Assembly (NCBI RefSeq): GCF_030247605.1 | Contig: NZ_JAOTSB010000004.1 | Span: 1-64,000, forward strand | DNA: 64,000 nucleotides | Source: Acidaminobacter sp. | GTDB lineage: Bacteria > Bacillota > Clostridia > Peptostreptococcales > Acidaminobacteraceae | Direction of reading: 5' to 3' | Shown: positions 16,195 through 24,183 of the stretch, in pieces | Numbering within the stretch: the stretch's first letter is position 1 | Layout: each line of letters begins with the position of its first letter | Position numbers and translations under genes: made by a program | The notes under the pieces: model-generated | Database searches by the model: none | Seen by the model: the letters and a program-made list of their open reading frames with translations, nothing else | What the model was told of the DNA's origin: nothing

Positions 16195-17379
16195 ATGTCA
16201 TTCAAAGTCACAGATCTCGTCACCTGGGTAGGAAAAATCGACTGGGAACTTCGGAAATTCCACGGTGAGGAATATTCAACCCACCGCGGTTCGTCCTACA
16301 ACTCCTATCTGATCCGCGACGAAAAAACCGTCCTGATTGACACCGTCTGGATGCCATTCTCGAAGGAATACGTCGCCAAACTGGAAAATGAAATTGATCT
16401 GAACTCCATTGATTACATCATCGCCAACCACGCGGAGGTCGACCACAGCGGTGCTCTGCCGGAACTGATGAAAAAGATCCCGAACACGCCAATCTACTGT
16501 ACGAAAAACGGCGTCAAGTCCCTCAAGGGCCACTACCACCAGGACTGGAACTTCGTCGAAGTCAAGACCGGCGACACCCTGGACATAGGCAAAGGCAAGC
16601 TTATCTTCGTCGAAGCCCCAATGCTCCACTGGCCTGACAGCATGTTCACGTATTACACCGCGGACAGCATCCTATTCAGCAACGATGCTTTTGGCCAGCA
16701 CTACGCCTCCGAGCTCATGTTCAACGATAAGGTCGACCAGGCCGAGCTCTACCAGGAAGCCCTCAAATACTACGCCAACATCCTGACCCCGTTCAGCGCC
16801 CTCGTCACCAAGAAGATCGAGCAGGTCCTCAGCTTCAACCTCCCGGTCAACATGATCTGTACCTCCCACGGCATCATCTGGCGCGACAACCCAGTCCAGA
16901 TCGTCGAGCAGTACATGAAGTGGGCGGATAATTACCAGGAGAACCAGATCACCCTCATGTATGACACCATGTGGGATGCCACCAAGCGCATGGCAGAGGC
17001 TATAGCCGATGGTATCAAGTCCGTCAACCCCGACGTCACCATCAAGCTCTTCAACGTCGGCCGTTCGGACAAGAATGACGTCGTCGCGGAAGTCTTCAAA
17101 TCCCGTATGGTCCTAGCCGGCTCCTCCACGATCAATAAGAGCATCCTCTCAAATATGGCCGGCATCCTCGACATTATCAAGGGCCTCGGCTTCAAGAACA
17201 AGAAAGCGGCCGCCTTTGGCAGCTACGGCTGGAGCGGCGAGAGCGTGGGGATCCTCAACGAGGAGCTTAAGAAAGCCGGCTTCGAGCTCGTGGACGACGG
17301 CCTGAAAGTCCTCTGGAACCCGGACGAAGATGCCATCAAGTCCTGCTTCGAGCTGGGGCAGAAGCTGGGCGCGCTGTAG
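16195..17379 (+). CDS. A-type flavodiiron protein (NO/O2 reductase)
   Basis: 394 residues, the normal length of the two-domain class. The N-terminal metallo-beta-lactamase-like domain carries the di-iron site: NHAEVDHSG (about 81-89), LHWPDS, and SHGIIWR near residue 225. The C-terminal flavodoxin domain (from about 252) has [17 protein letters not shown] for FMN phosphate binding and GSYGWSGES for the ring. The enzyme reduces O2 to water or NO to N2O using rubredoxin-type donors. Start ATG follows GAAAGGAG. Together with ric and the FNR-type regulator it makes an oxygen/NO-defence block. A GCCGATGGT copy lies in the coding sequence. Confidence 0.94.
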   Translation: MSFKVTDLVTWVGKIDWELRKFHGEEYSTHRGSSYNSYLIRDEKTVLIDTVWMPFSKEYVAKLENEIDLNSIDYIIANHAEVDHSGALPELMKKIPNTPIYCTKNGVKSLKGHYHQDWNFVEVKTGDTLDIGKGKLIFVEAPMLHWPDSMFTYYTADSILFSNDAFGQHYASELMFNDKVDQAELYQEALKYYANILTPFSALVTKKIEQVLSFNLPVNMICTSHGIIWRDNPVQIVEQYMKWADNYQENQITLMYDTMWDATKRMAEAIADGIKSVNPDVTIKLFNVGRSDKNDVVAEVFKSRMVLAGSSTINKSILSNMAGILDIIKGLGFKNKKAAAFGSYGWSGESVGILNEELKKAGFELVDDGLKVLWNPDEDAIKSCFELGQKLGAL

Positions 17380-17382
17380 CAT

Positions 17383-17467
17383 GAAACTGAGGGTTGATAG
17401 GCGCTAGCCGCTGACACCCAGTTTCACGGCTCTCAATTCTGAAACTCGGTGTCTGACACCCAGTTTC
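17383..17467. repeat. Two REP-like palindromes
   Basis: Copy 1 (17383-17425) is a variant with an inner GGCGCTAGCCG segment in place of the usual centre. Copy 2 (17441-17467) is a standard 27-bp element with core GGTGTCTGACACC. Both follow the flavodiiron stop directly. Confidence 0.8.
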
Positions 17468-17488
17468 ACAGCTCCCGGTTCCGTCAAG

Positions 17489-17560
17489 CTTATAAACAAC
17501 AAAAACCAAAAAAGCCGACTTTTCGAGGTTATAACCTCCAAAGTCGGCTTTTTCATTTTC
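17489..17560. repeat. Left 72-bp direct repeat, also a bidirectional terminator
   Basis: CTTATAAACAACAAAAACC leads into a hairpin AGCCGACTTT...AAAGTCGGCTTTTT. An almost identical element occurs in the same orientation at 18911-18982, so the two bracket the AAA ATPase gene. Confidence 0.85.
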
Positions 17561-17607
17561 GGCATTATACAGTTCTGTTGCAGGTAATTTCGCCTGTGTT
17601 TGTCTGA

Positions 17608-18801
17608 TTAATTTCCAAGCAAGAAATCCAGAAGGTTCACCAACTCGATTCCGCTTTCAGTCTCTCCGGCATGATAATCCATGGTTATAAGCACTTTCGG
17701 AAAATTGTCAGGAATTTTGAGCAGTCCCCCAACTTCCCTCCTTTTCACATTGTCATCCACAATAGAAAGCGAGACCTGATAATAGATTCTCTCCTGACCC
17801 TTTTCAGCAATGAAATCCACTTCAAAACTTTGATCCGCACCCACAAAAACGTGATATCCCCGACGAACCAGCTCCAAGAACACCACATTCTCAATAACCC
17901 GCCCAAGGTCCATTTCTCTAAACCCTAAAGCAGTCCCTCTTAATCCCAAATCTGCGACATAGTATTTGTAAGGCGCTTTGAGCAATTGCTTGCCTTTAAT
18001 GCTATACCGGTCCACTTTGTAGATTGCAAAAGCATTTTCAAGGGCCTGCAAATAATCATTGACCGTCGAAGCATGGGTCTTTCTGCCGCTGCTTGTCAGA
18101 TAATCCGCAATTTTTGTGGCAGACATTAAATTACCAATATTATCAGTCACGAATTTTACGATTAAGTTGATGAGATCCACGTCTCTAAAATTGTTTCTTG
18201 AAATGACGTCCTTTACAATTATGGTATTATAAATACCTATCAGGTAATCCCGCGCTAACGCTTCGTTATCTCCCATTTCAGTAAGCCCCGGAAATCCGCC
18301 ATATCTTGTGAATCTGTTAAAACTCTGCTGCATAGGCTCATCTGCATGATTTGCAGCCACTTCCTTAAACGAAAGGGGCAGCATGTGAATTTCCACATAA
18401 CGGCCTGAAATGTAAGTTGCCAGTTCAGAAGACAACAGTTTAGCATTTGAACCTGTGATGTAGAGGTCACAATCCAAATCCACCTGCAAACTGGACAGTG
18501 TCTTCTCCCAGCCATCGACCTCCTGGATTTCATCCAAAAGAATATAAACCCTTCCTCGATCACCCGCCTGCTCCATTATATAGGCATAGAGCGAAGCATA
18601 GTTCTTAAGATGTTCATATTTCAACGACTCAAAATTGAGATGGATGATCTGGCCTTCATCAATGCCAATCTCTATAAGATGAGCTTTAAACTGGCCCATC
18701 AAAACAGATTTCCCACACCTTCTGATGCCGGTAATCACTTTGATAAGATTTTTATCCTTGAAATCGATTAATTTCTTCAGATAATCTTGACGGAGAATCA
18801 T
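17608..18801 (-). CDS. AAA_14 / DUF4143 ATPase flanked by direct repeats
   Basis: About 397 residues from ATG 18801 (AAGGGGTG upstream); a longer in-frame start at 18852 has no ribosome binding site. Walker A GIRRCGKSV, Walker B VYILLDEIQEV and sensor ITGSNAKLL are present. The DUF4143 part contains YYVADLGLRGTALGF and VDFIAEK...YYQVSLS, where the usual E-x-K of the nuclease-like motif is replaced by Q-V-S, so nuclease activity is unlikely. AT-rich compared with neighbours. The two 72-bp direct repeats on either side suggest the gene came or moved as a unit. Confidence 0.85.
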   Translation of the reverse strand: MILRQDYLKKLIDFKDKNLIKVITGIRRCGKSVLMGQFKAHLIEIGIDEGQIIHLNFESLKYEHLKNYASLYAYIMEQAGDRGRVYILLDEIQEVDGWEKTLSSLQVDLDCDLYITGSNAKLLSSELATYISGRYVEIHMLPLSFKEVAANHADEPMQQSFNRFTRYGGFPGLTEMGDNEALARDYLIGIYNTIIVKDVISRNNFRDVDLINLIVKFVTDNIGNLMSATKIADYLTSSGRKTHASTVNDYLQALENAFAIYKVDRYSIKGKQLLKAPYKYYVADLGLRGTALGFREMDLGRVIENVVFLELVRRGYHVFVGADQSFEVDFIAEKGQERIYYQVSLSIVDDNVKRREVGGLLKIPDNFPKVLITMDYHAGETESGIELVNLLDFLLGN

Positions 18802-18830
18802 GTTACCCACCCCTTCCAAGTATATTTTAT

Positions 18831-18925
18831 AGGATATAAACAATAAAAACAAACATAATTTATTTTCGTTGTTTATATCCTATTAATTTGTTTAATATTA
18901 TATTTTGTTGCTTATAAGCAACAAA
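18831..18925. promoter_or_regulatory. Inverted repeats upstream of the AAA ATPase
   Basis: AGGATATAAACAA (18831-18843) and TTGTTTATATCCT (18869-18881) form a perfect 13-bp inverted repeat. A 20-bp palindrome TTGTTGCTTATAAGCAACAA follows at 18906-18925. Both lie in an AT-rich region 30-125 nt before the start codon and could be operators or recombination sites. Confidence 0.5.
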
Positions 18926-18982
18926 AACCAAAAAAGCCGACTTTCAGAGTTTGTAACCTCCAAAGTCGGCTTTTTTATTTTC
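18911..18982. repeat. Right 72-bp direct repeat, also a bidirectional terminator
   Basis: Partner of 17489-17560: CTTATAAGCAACAAAAACC, then a hairpin with AAAAAAGCCGACTTT and AAAGTCGGCTTTTTT arms. It also lies 34 nt past the NUDIX stop and probably terminates that minus-strand gene. Confidence 0.85.
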
Positions 18983-19015
18983 CTTTTTAGTCAATGTCGA
19001 CCACCTGAGTTGCCG

Positions 19016-19726
19016 CTATTCCCCCGTCAGCCACCTGTAAGCCTCCAGGATCATCTCGGCGTGATCAAAAGCAAGAGTTCCTTTACCGATGGTCACAACC
19101 CCCACCTTCCGGCCCTTCCTAACACCCAAATCCACCCAGCGCTCGGTGACCTCCAGCGACTGTTCTGCCACTTCCTCCCCGTGCCGAAGCACAATCTTGC
19201 AGTAGCGCTTTGTGTCAGCCTCCAGCGCTGTCTCGATTTCGGCGACCATCGCCTTCCCCGGTGTCTCAAACCACAACACCTCCAGGTCCATCCACTGGGC
19301 GTCGGCGGCGTCATCATCGGCTAAAAGCATTTCTTTGAAGTCTTCGGGCATCACCGAGGCAAACAGCTGCGACACAATCCGGTCCCGCGGGTCGCGGCCC
19401 ATCTGACTGTAGACGCCAAGGGGGAACACCGTCCCGGCCACCAGGCCCGTCTCCTCCCAGAGCTCGCGAACGGCGCAGGCCTCCAGCGTCACGTCCGTTT
19501 TGACGTCGAAAAAGCCGCCGGGCAGCGCCCACTGATCGATGCACGGGTGATTTCCCCGCTTCACGGCCAGGATTTGCCACTTTGGAGTTTGTACAGCAGC
19601 CTCACCAGCGCGCCTGAAAACGGCCAGGTCCGCCGTCAACGATGGCTTGGGATACGCGTGGGGCTTGGCGTGGTAGTCCGCCAGAAATTCCGCCTGGGTC
19701 TGACCCCGACTGTTCCGTTTCTCCAT
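19016..19726 (-). CDS. NUDIX hydrolase
   Basis: 236 residues from ATG 19726 (GGGAGGG upstream). A complete NUDIX box spans GGFFDVKTDVTLEACAVREL and continues WEETGL. The flanking WALPGG and a C-terminal extension of about 100 residues are typical of larger members. The family hydrolyses nucleoside diphosphates linked to other groups. The substrate is not predictable, but the neighbouring mutY could suggest oxidised-nucleotide clearance. A near copy of the dispersed motif (GTGACCATCGGTAA) falls in the C-terminal part as VTIGK. Confidence 0.85.
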   Translation of the reverse strand: MEKRNSRGQTQAEFLADYHAKPHAYPKPSLTADLAVFRRAGEAAVQTPKWQILAVKRGNHPCIDQWALPGGFFDVKTDVTLEACAVRELWEETGLVAGTVFPLGVYSQMGRDPRDRIVSQLFASVMPEDFKEMLLADDDAADAQWMDLEVLWFETPGKAMVAEIETALEADTKRYCKIVLRHGEEVAEQSLEVTERWVDLGVRKGRKVGVVTIGKGTLAFDHAEMILEAYRWLTGE

Positions 19727-19898
19727 GATTGTCGCCCTCCCGATAGTTTCATGCCACACCAGGTTCCGAGTTCGTCTCCGTATCTGGTCCCGAGTTCATC
19801 GCCCTCCAAAAAGTGTAAAATTACACTTAGCTCTGTCCCCGTTTTCAAAACTGTCCGCGTCACCAAATTGAAAACCGTCCGCGTCACCAACCTTCATT
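19727..19898. repeat. Intergenic repeat tract
   Basis: Holds two similar GGT(T/C)CCGAGTTC(A/G)TC segments, a GTGTAAAATTACAC palindrome (19816-19829), and two CCGTCCGCGTCACCAA units in tandem (about 19851-19890) with AAAACTG/AAAACCG arms. No gene is seen. Confidence 0.5.
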
Positions 19899-21044
19899 TT
19901 AGTCCATTTTCGCCGCGCGAAGCAGCTTTTTGAACGCCGTTGGCAGTGCAAAGTGCTTGATTGCCGATGGTCGCACCCACCGCGTCTCTGGCAGATCCGT
20001 TTCCACGGTTGCTGCAGCTTCAAAGCCCATCAAATGCATCTTCCACACACGGTGCGTGAACACATGGGTCGCGGCGCCCAACACTTTGCCGCCAGCTTCA
20101 ACATCCTCTCGAGCCACAAGCTCAACCCCGTAGTCCTCACGGAGCAGCGCTTCGACAGCCCTATACGCCGTCTCAGTCTTAGCGCCCACACCCTCAGGCA
20201 AATCCACCACTGGAAATCCCCAAAGACTCCCCAAAAGAACGTCCGGCGCCCGCTTTTCAATCAGGATGAGTTCCCCACAGGTGACATAAGCCACCACTTT
20301 CTCAGACTCAACTTTTGCCTTCGCCTTTGATTTAAAAGGCAGCACCTCAACCAATCCTCGTGACAGCGCCTCGCACGACTCAGCCACCGGACAACGGTCA
20401 CACGCCGGATTCTTAGGCGTGCAAACGCAGGCCCCAAGCTCCATGAGCGCCTGATTAAAGTGCCGGGCATCTTCAGGCATTTCCGCCATCAGCCGCGACT
20501 CAATGGCCTTATGGGCAGCCGGCAAACGAATATCCGTATCATAGGCATACCACCGCGAAGCCACCCTCAGGACGTTGCCATCCACAGCCGGTACCCGCTG
20601 GTTATAGGCAATGCTCAGCACCGCCCCCGCTGTGTAAGGTCCCACGCCCGGAAGCTTCAGCATCTCCTCCAAAGACCCCGGAAAAACCCCGCCATGCTGC
20701 GCTACCACCGCCCGGGCACACGGAATCAACCGACGGGCCCTGGAATAGTAGCCTAGGCCCTCCCAAAGTTTGAAAACCTCATCTTCCTCAGCCGAAGCCA
20801 GCGACTGAACCGTAGGAAATCGCTCAACAAACCGCAAAAAATACCCAATCACCGTCACCACCTGGGTCTGCTGCAGCATGACCTCAGACAGCCAGATCCT
20901 GTAGGGGTCATGACTTTCCCGCCACGGCAAATCCCGGGCATTCAAAAAATACCATTCCAGCAGCCGTTGCGGCCGAGAGTTGCGCGACTGAACCATCGGC
21001 ACACCCTCAATCTCACCCTCACGCCCACGCTCTATCCTGTTCAT
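19899..21044 (-). CDS. mutY: A/G-specific adenine glycosylase MutY
   Basis: Removes adenine opposite 8-oxoguanine. Visible are the helix-hairpin-helix LPGVGPYTAGAVLSIA, the catalytic Asp in VPAVDGNVLRVASR, and the [4Fe-4S] loop cysteines in GACVCTPKNPACDRCPVAESC. The C-terminal NUDIX-like 8-oxoG recognition domain ends near FKKLLRAAK. About 381 residues from ATG 21044; GTG 21053 with GGAGGGGG upstream is an alternative, and the conserved part begins at about residue 17. GCCGATGGT copies lie near both ends of the gene (19963 and 20992). Confidence 0.93.
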   Translation of the reverse strand: MNRIERGREGEIEGVPMVQSRNSRPQRLLEWYFLNARDLPWRESHDPYRIWLSEVMLQQTQVVTVIGYFLRFVERFPTVQSLASAEEDEVFKLWEGLGYYSRARRLIPCARAVVAQHGGVFPGSLEEMLKLPGVGPYTAGAVLSIAYNQRVPAVDGNVLRVASRWYAYDTDIRLPAAHKAIESRLMAEMPEDARHFNQALMELGACVCTPKNPACDRCPVAESCEALSRGLVEVLPFKSKAKAKVESEKVVAYVTCGELILIEKRAPDVLLGSLWGFPVVDLPEGVGAKTETAYRAVEALLREDYGVELVAREDVEAGGKVLGAATHVFTHRVWKMHLMGFEAAATVETDLPETRWVRPSAIKHFALPTAFKKLLRAAKMD

Positions 21045-21110
21045 TTTCTCCACGCGTCCACCCCCTCCATCAGCAAGTATCAAATCACAACAACTCTTCC
21101 TGATCCAAAC

Positions 21111-21138
21111 AAAAAACAAGGCAGCCCACCGGGCTGCC
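21111..21138 (-). terminator. Terminator after msrAB
   Basis: GGCAGCCC-ACC-GGGCTGCC (21120-21138). On the minus strand TTGTTTTTTG follows. It lies between the MsrAB stop and the mutY start. Confidence 0.8.
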
Positions 21139-21203
21139 CACCACTAACCAAATCAATAAAACTTCCAGCAAACCGCCTCACCCTCATACTAGCACGTTCC
21201 GCG

Positions 21204-22412
21204 CTATTCGAAAAGCGTCAGGTAGTCGCCGTAGCCCTCTTCCTCAAGATCCTCAACCGGCACAAACCTCAAGGAAGCCGAATTGATACAATATCGCAGC
21301 CCCGTCGGGTCAGGTCCATCCTCGAAAACATGCCCGAGATGGGAATCCCCCAGACGGCTGCGCACCTCCACCCGGGCCATGCCCAGGGTCAAATCCGCAA
21401 ACTCCCGCACCGTCCCAGACTCAATAGGCTGCGTAAAGCTCGGCCAGCCTGTCCCGGAATCAAATTTGTCCAGCGAGCTAAACAGAGGCTCCCCGGACAC
21501 CGCGTCCACATAGATCCCGGCATCCTTCAGGTCATGATACGGATTGTCAAAGGCCCGCTCCGTCCCATCCGCCTGTGTCACCTCAATCGCCAAATCATCC
21601 AGCGATGCCACCCGCGTCTCCAAATGGTAGAAGCCGTCCACAACCCGGTCCCCCCAAACCTCAGCCAGCCATTCATCCCGCCCGCTGGCCGTCCGGTAGG
21701 CCTCATAGTTCGACGAATTCAAGTCGCAAAAATCCTGATGGTAGTCCTCCGCCAGATAGAAACCCGTCAAATCCCGCACCTCCGTCACCACGGGCGCATC
21801 AAACACACCCGTCGCGTTCAGCCGTGCGACCAGATCCTCCGCCACCGCCCGCTCCGCCTCATCAGCCACGAAGATTGCCGTCCGGTACTGCGGCCCCCGG
21901 TCGTAGAACTGGCCACCATCGTCCGTTGGGTCGATGTGCGTCAGAAAATACCGCACCAGCTGCTCGTAATCCACCCTTTCAGCGTCATAAAACACCTTGA
22001 CCGCCTCGTAATGGGCCGTCTCCTTGCTGGACACCGCCTCATAAGTCGCATCGCCCTCAGCACCCCCCGAGTAGCCCGACACGACCTCCACGACCCCGCG
22101 CAGCTTCTGAAAATCAGACTCCGTACACCAGAAGCAGCCACCCGCGAACACCGCCGACTCATAAGCCTCCAGCGCCTCCAGATCCAGCGCGGGCATTGCC
22201 GTCGGCAGTGGCTCAGCCCCACCAGCCGGCGCCTGTGAAGGTGCCTGGACCCCACACCCGCCGAGGCCAATAGCCAGCGCGGTCACCGTCAGGATCCCAA
22301 AAGCCCTCAAAAACTTCTTCTGCCGATGGTCCCTTCCATCAACACCCCCGCCTTCAGAAGCGGTCCGGCCAAATCTACGACGCCAAAAGATATCACCTAA
22401 CCGGTTTCTCAT
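21204..22412 (-). CDS. msrAB: Lipoprotein MsrA-MsrB fusion, methionine sulfoxide reductase
   Basis: 402 residues from ATG 22412 (AGGAGG upstream). After about 37 residues comes a lipoprotein signal (AIGLGGCGV), then MsrA with catalytic GGCFWCTE, then MsrB with [12 protein letters not shown] and catalytic [11 protein letters not shown]. It repairs both sulfoxide epimers of methionine, here outside the membrane. MsrA is canonical Cys, not Sec. MsrB lacks the CxxC zinc pairs in the parts inspected. The charged stretch before the signal helix contains DHRQKK, encoded by a copy of the dispersed motif (22322), making the N-region unusually long. Confidence 0.93.
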   Translation of the reverse strand: MRNRLGDIFWRRRFGRTASEGGGVDGRDHRQKKFLRAFGILTVTALAIGLGGCGVQAPSQAPAGGAEPLPTAMPALDLEALEAYESAVFAGGCFWCTESDFQKLRGVVEVVSGYSGGAEGDATYEAVSSKETAHYEAVKVFYDAERVDYEQLVRYFLTHIDPTDDGGQFYDRGPQYRTAIFVADEAERAVAEDLVARLNATGVFDAPVVTEVRDLTGFYLAEDYHQDFCDLNSSNYEAYRTASGRDEWLAEVWGDRVVDGFYHLETRVASLDDLAIEVTQADGTERAFDNPYHDLKDAGIYVDAVSGEPLFSSLDKFDSGTGWPSFTQPIESGTVREFADLTLGMARVEVRSRLGDSHLGHVFEDGPDPTGLRYCINSASLRFVPVEDLEEEGYGDYLTLFE

Positions 22413-22634
22413 AGCCCTATACCTCCTGATCTCCAGTGAGACCATTCAAAAAAAACAAGCAACAACGATACTCAAACTTACTTTGGATTTATACCCATTT
22501 TGCGACCGTTACAATCGGCTGAGCCACCGCCTTAATCCTTTTCTAATCTCTTCAACTCTCAACGGATCGTGCTATACTGAAATTAACGAAAAGCGGACAA
22601 AAAAGACGTCACACGAACGAAGGGAGGCCCCGCC

Positions 22635-23996
22635 ATGACCCACACCGACCTCACCACAGGCGACATCAAAGCCCACATCAAGCGCCTGACCATCCCCGCC
22701 AGCATTGGGTGGTTCTTCAACACCATGTTCAACGTAGTGGACACCTTCTATGCCGGGAAGATCAGCACCACTGCCCTGGCGGGGCTCTCCATGTCCTTTC
22801 CCATCTTCTTCATGGTGATCGCATTCAGCTCGGGGCTGGGCACCGGGTCCACCGCCCTAATCTCGAACGCCCTCGGCCGGAAGTCCCGGGAGGACTACCA
22901 CCGGCTGGGACTCAACGCCCTGGTTCTGGCCTGGATCCTGGGACTAGGCCTCATGGCAGTGGGACTCCTTGCCGGACGTCCAATTTTTGAGCTCATGGGT
23001 GCCGGGGGCGAGGTGCTGGATTACGGGGTCCGCTACATCGATGTGATCTTTTTGGGCGCGGTCTTCTTCATCTCCAATCACATATTGAATGCCATGCTGG
23101 CTTCCCAGGGGGATACCCGTTCCAACCGGAACTATCTGTTTGTGGCCTTCGTGCTCAACATCATCCTGGATCCTATTTTCATGTTCGGGTGGCTGGGTTT
23201 TCCGGCCATGGGCACCGCGGGCGTGGCCCTCGCCACCATTCTGGTGCAGCTCTACGGCAATGTCTATCTGGCCAGGAAGGTCGTTAAAAGCCCGGCCTTC
23301 AGCCTGCATCTTCTGAAGACCGCGCGGCTATCCGTCAGAACCATGCTGGAGATCCTGCACCAGGCCTTGCCGGCCAGCCTCAACATGATGACGAATTCCC
23401 TGGGACTGTTCATAGTCAACGCCTACGCCATGCGCTACGGCGGCGACGCGGTAGTCGCGGCCTATGGCGCCTCCCTCCGGATCGAGCAGCTGACAACGCT
23501 GCCGGCCCTGGGCCTCAACATGGCTGCCCTCACCATAGCCGGCCAGAACTTTGGCGCCGGGCGCCTGGACCGGGTGCGCGAGGTCTACAGGCAGTGTCTG
23601 AAGTACGGCTTTGTCCTCATGACCTCCGGCATGGTGGTCATCTTCCTGCTGGCCAGGGTGCTGATCTCCACCTTCAACAATGACCCCGCTGTGGTCTCCG
23701 CGGGTATTACCATCATCCGCATCGTCGTTCTGGTCTTCAATGCCTACATGCTGGTCAACGTCTCCCTCGCCATCATGCAGGCCTCAAAGCGGCCATATGT
23801 CGCCATGGGCATTGGCTTCCTGCGGCAGATTGCTCTGCCGTCCTTCATGTTTTATTTCCTGGGTACGACCCTTGCCATGGGCGTCCGGGGCATCTGGACG
23901 GGACTTGTCATTAACAACTGGATCGCCGCGGCGGTGGCGGTGCTGTATGCCCACAGGACCCTCCGGCGGATGGAGGAAGCAAGACGCCCTCAGTAG
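22635..23996 (+). CDS. MATE-family multidrug/metabolite efflux transporter
   Basis: 453 residues with 12 hydrophobic segments, the standard MATE length. The N-lobe begins with RLTIPASIGWFFNTMFNVVDTFYAG, and each lobe contains the typical Gly/Asn-rich turns (QGDTRSNRNYLF and AGQNFGAGRLDRV). It would export cationic compounds using Na+ or H+. Start ATG follows GGAGG. A weak TTCAAC-16-TATACT promoter is at 22551-22578. GC content is clearly higher than in the ATPase gene that follows. Confidence 0.9.
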   Translation: MTHTDLTTGDIKAHIKRLTIPASIGWFFNTMFNVVDTFYAGKISTTALAGLSMSFPIFFMVIAFSSGLGTGSTALISNALGRKSREDYHRLGLNALVLAWILGLGLMAVGLLAGRPIFELMGAGGEVLDYGVRYIDVIFLGAVFFISNHILNAMLASQGDTRSNRNYLFVAFVLNIILDPIFMFGWLGFPAMGTAGVALATILVQLYGNVYLARKVVKSPAFSLHLLKTARLSVRTMLEILHQALPASLNMMTNSLGLFIVNAYAMRYGGDAVVAAYGASLRIEQLTTLPALGLNMAALTIAGQNFGAGRLDRVREVYRQCLKYGFVLMTSGMVVIFLLARVLISTFNNDPAVVSAGITIIRIVVLVFNAYMLVNVSLAIMQASKRPYVAMGIGFLRQIALPSFMFYFLGTTLAMGVRGIWTGLVINNWIAAAVAVLYAHRTLRRMEEARRPQ

Positions 23997-24015
23997 CCAG
24001 ATTCCAACCTTTTTA

Positions 24016-24075
24016 GCCGATGGTTGAAACTCGGTGTCAGACACCGAGTTTCTCGTTGGTGGAAGTGACCACCGG
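24016..24075. repeat. REP palindrome nested in an inverted motif pair
   Basis: GCCGATGGT (24016-24024) and the variant GACCACCGGC (24066-24075) face each other. Between them sits a complete REP-like element (24026-24052) with core GGTGTCAGACACC. The two dispersed families are combined in one structure after the MATE gene. Confidence 0.7.
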
Positions 24076-24110
24076 CAGAAAGCATCCTTATCTATCGATT
24101 TCGCCCAATT

Positions 24111-24163
24111 ATTATAGTCATAACTATAATAGTCTTGACTATAATATTCGTAAGTGATATTTT
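24111..24163 (+). promoter_or_regulatory. Promoter with repeated operator half-sites
   Basis: ATTATAGT-CATA-ACTATAAT (24111-24130) is an inverted repeat, and a third ACTATAAT follows at 24139-24146. TTGACT (24135-24140), 17 nt, TATTTT (24158-24163) forms a candidate promoter overlapping these sites, which suggests a dedicated regulator. Confidence 0.55.
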
Positions 24164-24183
24164 CATAGTAAGAGGGTGATTGG

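Noticed and set aside
20910-22238. Long open frame of 442 codons on the plus strand
   Set aside because: It is antisense to mutY and msrAB, rich in Pro/Arg/His as shadows of GC-rich genes are, has no ribosome binding site, and the opposite strand encodes two clear enzymes.
21204-22412. MsrA as a selenoprotein
   Set aside because: The catalytic position is an ordinary Cys codon in GGCFWC, with no in-frame TGA.
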